A DNA stretch of 14,882 nt from positions 1 to 14,882 of the forward strand of contig NZ_JAKJHX010000098.1 in the NCBI RefSeq assembly GCF_021648855.1, given 5' to 3'. This DNA comes from Tychonema litorale BBK16. Its GTDB lineage: Bacteria; Cyanobacteriota; Cyanobacteriia; Cyanobacteriales; Microcoleaceae. The translations under genes were made by a program, and so were the position numbers. The notes beneath the pieces were generated by a model. That model was not told where the DNA came from. It was given only the letters and a program-made list of their open reading frames with translations, and ran no database searches. Of this stretch, positions 12,451 through 14,882 are shown in pieces (within the stretch, counting starts at the first letter, position 1; the number at the start of each line of letters is the position of its first letter).

Positions 12451-14760
12451 ATGACTTTATCAGTTGTTAAACGTTATTTAATTGCTTTCGATCAATATAA
12501 ATGGGTGGGATTGGCTACTCTTGCTGTGAGTGTGGGCGTGTCTGGAGTAGTGGCTGTGCAGCCAACTCCACGGCCAGTTTATGTGGCCGCAGGTATGCTC
12601 GCCTACCGCCGCCCGACAGTGATCTTTTCATCGACTACGACTAAAATTCAACAGGAAGGACAGGAAATAACTAAAGATATGTTGCTGGAAATAAAGGTGA
12701 TTGAAGCAGCAGCACAAAAACTCATCAAAGCAGAAGAAAAAAAATTAAACAAAAAAGAAGCGGCAAAATTAAATAAAAAAGAAGTGGCAAAAAAAGTAGA
12801 AGTTTTGACTAAAAAGTTGAAAGATAATGTGCAGGTAAAGATGCCGAACAAGACTAATGACCCCAGCGCTTTGATTCAAGTATTGTACAAAAATGCCGAT
12901 CGCAAAAAAGCCGAAATGGTAGCAGAGGCGTTGATGAAAGAAATGGTGGCTCGCAGCCAAACAATTAATACTTCCAGACTACGCGAAACGATCGCCCAAA
13001 TTAACAAACGTTTGCCAAAAGTAACACAGGAACTCAGAGAGGCAGAAGAAAAACTGGAAACCTACGAAAAACGAGAAGGAACTTCTATTTTAGCAGCTCA
13101 GAGCGGTACTCTGCCCCAAGCAATCACCGGCAGCGAACAACAACAACGGCAACTGCGAGTGCAGTTGGGAGGAATTGAAGCTCAAATTAACAGCTTGCAG
13201 AATCGGTTGGGATTGAATGTCGAACAAGCTTACATCGCTCAAGCACTCTCGGCAGATCCAATTATTGGGCAATTGCGAGTGCAAATCTTTTCCCTCGAAT
13301 CTCAGCTCAAAATTCTCCGCAGTGACTTGCAGGAAGAACACCCAAAAATTGTAGAATTGCTCAAACAAAAGCAAGCTTTTGACCAACAGTTGCAACAGCG
13401 ACAATCTGAGGTGTTGGGAGGTAATGGAGTTGCTGCTCCCCTGAGAAGTACCGATCGCATTCGGATAGATTCTTCATTAGATCCCTCCAGACAACTGTTA
13501 GCTCAAAGTTTGATTGCTTTGCAAACACAAAAGGAAGTGGTACAGCAGCAAATCAAAGGAGTAGAAAAAACAGAACTAGAATTGCGCCGCGAACACGCCA
13601 CAATTCCTAACAAACAATTAGAACAAGCACGATTAGCACAACAAGTCGGGTTCAAAAAAGCTCTCTACGATAAAATGCAGTCGGCTTTGGTAGATGCTGA
13701 AGCATCAGTAGCCGAGACAACAGGTAGTTTGACCATCGCCCAACTGCCAAAAACTGATGATGTTGAGTCCAGCAAGAGAGGTTTACCAGTGATGTTGGCG
13801 GTGGGAGGATTTGTGGGATTGTTGTTGGGCGGCGGGTTGATATTTGTGCTGGGAATGCTCAATGGCAAGTTTTACAGTTGGGAAGAAGTGCGGGCGGCTT
13901 TGGTGGAAAAGGAGGTACCGATACTGGGTGTTTTACCAGAAGTTTCTATCCTTGATTCCTATGGCTTGGAGATGCCGATCGCCTTGGATATCAATTCGCC
14001 CTATTTGGAGTTTTACGAGCGGCTACGGACTAATTTACGCCGGATTGGGGACAAACCAGTGAAGCTCGTATTACTGACTTCGGCGGGGGCTCAGGAGGGA
14101 AAGAGTTTTAGTGCTTACAATCTTGCCATTGCGTCGGCTCGATCGGGCAAACGGACTTTATTAATTGAAGCAGATTTGCGATCGCCTTCTCACATTGAAT
14201 CATTAAAAATCGCGATCGATCCTTTGGCCGCGGTGGAACCTCTACACTATTACGGCAATATCAGCGAGTGCGTCCGTTTAGTTCCCGATGTGGAAAACCT
14301 ATACGTCGTAGCGAGTCCGGGCTGTTTGCGACAGGCTGCGGGCATACTGGAATCGAGCGAAATACGGAGGCTATTTGAGGATGTTCGCAACCGCTTTGAT
14401 TTTGTGGTTGTGGACTCTCCGGCTTTGAGTGAATGCAACGACGCGCTGACGTTGGAACCCTACACTGACGGCATCATTTTGGTGGCGCGGCCTGGTTACA
14501 CTCTATCTAGTATGTTGTCTGAAGCGGCCGACCAGTTGCTAGAATCTGACGATGAGGAGTCGAGTAAGTCGCCACGGTTGTTGGGAGCAATTATTAACGG
14601 TGCTGACATTGCTGTGAAGTTACGCCATGATATTCAGGAAGTGGAAATGCCTTTGAATGCTATTCGTGATGGGGCCATCGAAGTGCGATCGCATCAATTA
14701 CCTCAACAGCAGTCAAAGCCCAAAAATAAAGCGATTAATAATAGTAAATATATTCCTTAA
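12451..14760 (+). CDS. Wzz/Wzc-like chain-length protein with C-terminal BY-kinase domain
   Basis: A 769-residue inner-membrane protein expected to control polysaccharide chain length and export together with the Wza-like protein. A Wzz-type domain begins MTLSVVKRYLIAFDQYKW with a first membrane helix (about 18-36). A long periplasmic coiled-coil body follows (about 160-430), then a second membrane helix (about 447-470, VMLAVGGFVGLLLGGGLIFV) and a cytoplasmic ATPase domain. There, Walker A is SAGAQEGKS (544-552, Lys551), Walker A' IEAD (572-575) and Walker B FDFVVVDSP (Asp655). The usual PGEGKST loop reads AQEGKSF. The C-terminus is short and basic with one tyrosine (in KYIP), lacking the tyrosine cluster that BY-kinases autophosphorylate. 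Residues 98-113 carry a duplicated Lys-rich octapeptide. The start at 12451 fits the family; the leader is a heptamer array. Confidence 0.9.
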   Translation: MTLSVVKRYLIAFDQYKWVGLATLAVSVGVSGVVAVQPTPRPVYVAAGMLAYRRPTVIFSSTTTKIQQEGQEITKDMLLEIKVIEAAAQKLIKAEEKKLNKKEAAKLNKKEVAKKVEVLTKKLKDNVQVKMPNKTNDPSALIQVLYKNADRKKAEMVAEALMKEMVARSQTINTSRLRETIAQINKRLPKVTQELREAEEKLETYEKREGTSILAAQSGTLPQAITGSEQQQRQLRVQLGGIEAQINSLQNRLGLNVEQAYIAQALSADPIIGQLRVQIFSLESQLKILRSDLQEEHPKIVELLKQKQAFDQQLQQRQSEVLGGNGVAAPLRSTDRIRIDSSLDPSRQLLAQSLIALQTQKEVVQQQIKGVEKTELELRREHATIPNKQLEQARLAQQVGFKKALYDKMQSALVDAEASVAETTGSLTIAQLPKTDDVESSKRGLPVMLAVGGFVGLLLGGGLIFVLGMLNGKFYSWEEVRAALVEKEVPILGVLPEVSILDSYGLEMPIALDINSPYLEFYERLRTNLRRIGDKPVKLVLLTSAGAQEGKSFSAYNLAIASARSGKRTLLIEADLRSPSHIESLKIAIDPLAAVEPLHYYGNISECVRLVPDVENLYVVASPGCLRQAAGILESSEIRRLFEDVRNRFDFVVVDSPALSECNDALTLEPYTDGIILVARPGYTLSSMLSEAADQLLESDDEESSKSPRLLGAIINGADIAVKLRHDIQEVEMPLNAIRDGAIEVRSHQLPQQQSKPKNKAINNSKYIP
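12742..12789 (+). repeat. 24-bp tandem duplication inside the BY-kinase gene
   Basis: Codons 98-105 and 106-113 encode KLNKKEAA and KLNKKEVA; the two 24-bp copies differ at two positions. The duplication is in frame and enlarges a Lys/Glu-rich helix in the periplasmic Wzz-type domain. The A-rich DNA (about two thirds A) stands out from the rest of the gene. Confidence 0.88.
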
Positions 14761-14762
14761 TT

Positions 14763-14882
14763 AGGAGACGGCAATGCCGTGTCCCTACCCAAAATAACGT
14801 TGTAGGGAATTATTGGTAGCCGAAATGAGGAGACGGCAATGCCGTGTCCCTACCCAAAATAACGTTGTAGGGAATTATTGGT
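14763..14882. repeat. 65-bp direct repeats running off the window end
   Basis: A 65-bp unit starting AGGAGACGGCAATGCCGTGT occupies 14763-14827 and begins again at 14828, identical over the 55 bp that remain. Each unit has two small hairpins: ACGGCA/TGCCGT (14768-14780) and TCCCTAC/GTAGGGA (14782-14788 with 14802-14808). It starts 2 bp after the BY-kinase stop. More copies may lie beyond the window. Confidence 0.93.

Noticed and set aside
13090..13404. Minus-strand open frame of 104 codons
   Set aside because: It is antisense to the coiled-coil region of the BY-kinase gene; long antisense frames are common opposite Gln/Glu-rich coding sequence.
14763..14882. CRISPR array at the right end
   Set aside because: The entire 65-bp period is repeated without variable spacers, so it is a tandem repeat and not repeat-spacer DNA.

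Overview
The window looks like chromosome of a filamentous cyanobacterium of the Oscillatoria/Microcoleus/Phormidium kind. The HIP1 octamer GCGATCGC occurs well over ten times, inside genes on both strands (for example 441-448, 1569-1576, 2156-2163, 3673-3680). The protein set is cyanobacterial (CAAD-domain protein, cyanoexosortase, cyanobacterial BY-kinase-like protein), and almost every intergenic gap holds short tandem heptamers or small palindromic repeats. Genus is an inference; no rRNA or other marker is present.

Layout. 1-110: last codons of an IS200/IS605-type tnpB and its terminal hairpin. 255-1262 (+): D-lactate dehydrogenase-type 2-hydroxyacid dehydrogenase behind an extended -10 promoter. 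1488-1925 (+): two-helix CAAD/CURT1-type membrane protein, convergent with 2050-3405 (-), EPSP synthase (aroA, class II motifs). 3570-4064 (+): unrecognised protein, meeting tail to tail a putative lipoprotein at 4058-4537 (-). The lipoprotein diverges, with only 12 bp between start codons, from a membrane-anchored protein with helix-turn-helix-like regions at 4550-5227 (+). 5401-5700 (+): ABM-fold monooxygenase-like protein, followed by a MOSC-domain protein at 5736-6557 (+). A 103-bp MITE-like palindrome (6573-6675) separates these from a Tas-type aldo/keto reductase at 6708-7745 (-).

7884-14760 (+) is a surface-polysaccharide and protein-sorting cluster: DegT-family sugar aminotransferase, cyanoexosortase (probably type B), its associated protein, a Wza-like outer-membrane export protein with two SLBB repeats, and a Wzz/Wzc-like chain-length protein with a BY-kinase domain. 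The aminotransferase would make an amino sugar, the Wza/Wzc pair would control and export the polymer, and the exosortase would process PEP-CTERM-type proteins. No PEP-CTERM substrate, glycosyltransferase, flippase or polymerase lies in the window.

The most distinctive feature is the set of period-7 repeat arrays in the gaps. Two of them run directly into the start regions of the export gene (GGGAATT units) and the BY-kinase gene (AAAATCT units). The window ends inside a 65-bp direct repeat that probably continues beyond it. I found no convincing wholly new multi-gene system; the repeat placement at the polysaccharide genes and the compact lipoprotein/HTH divergent pair deserve the closest look.
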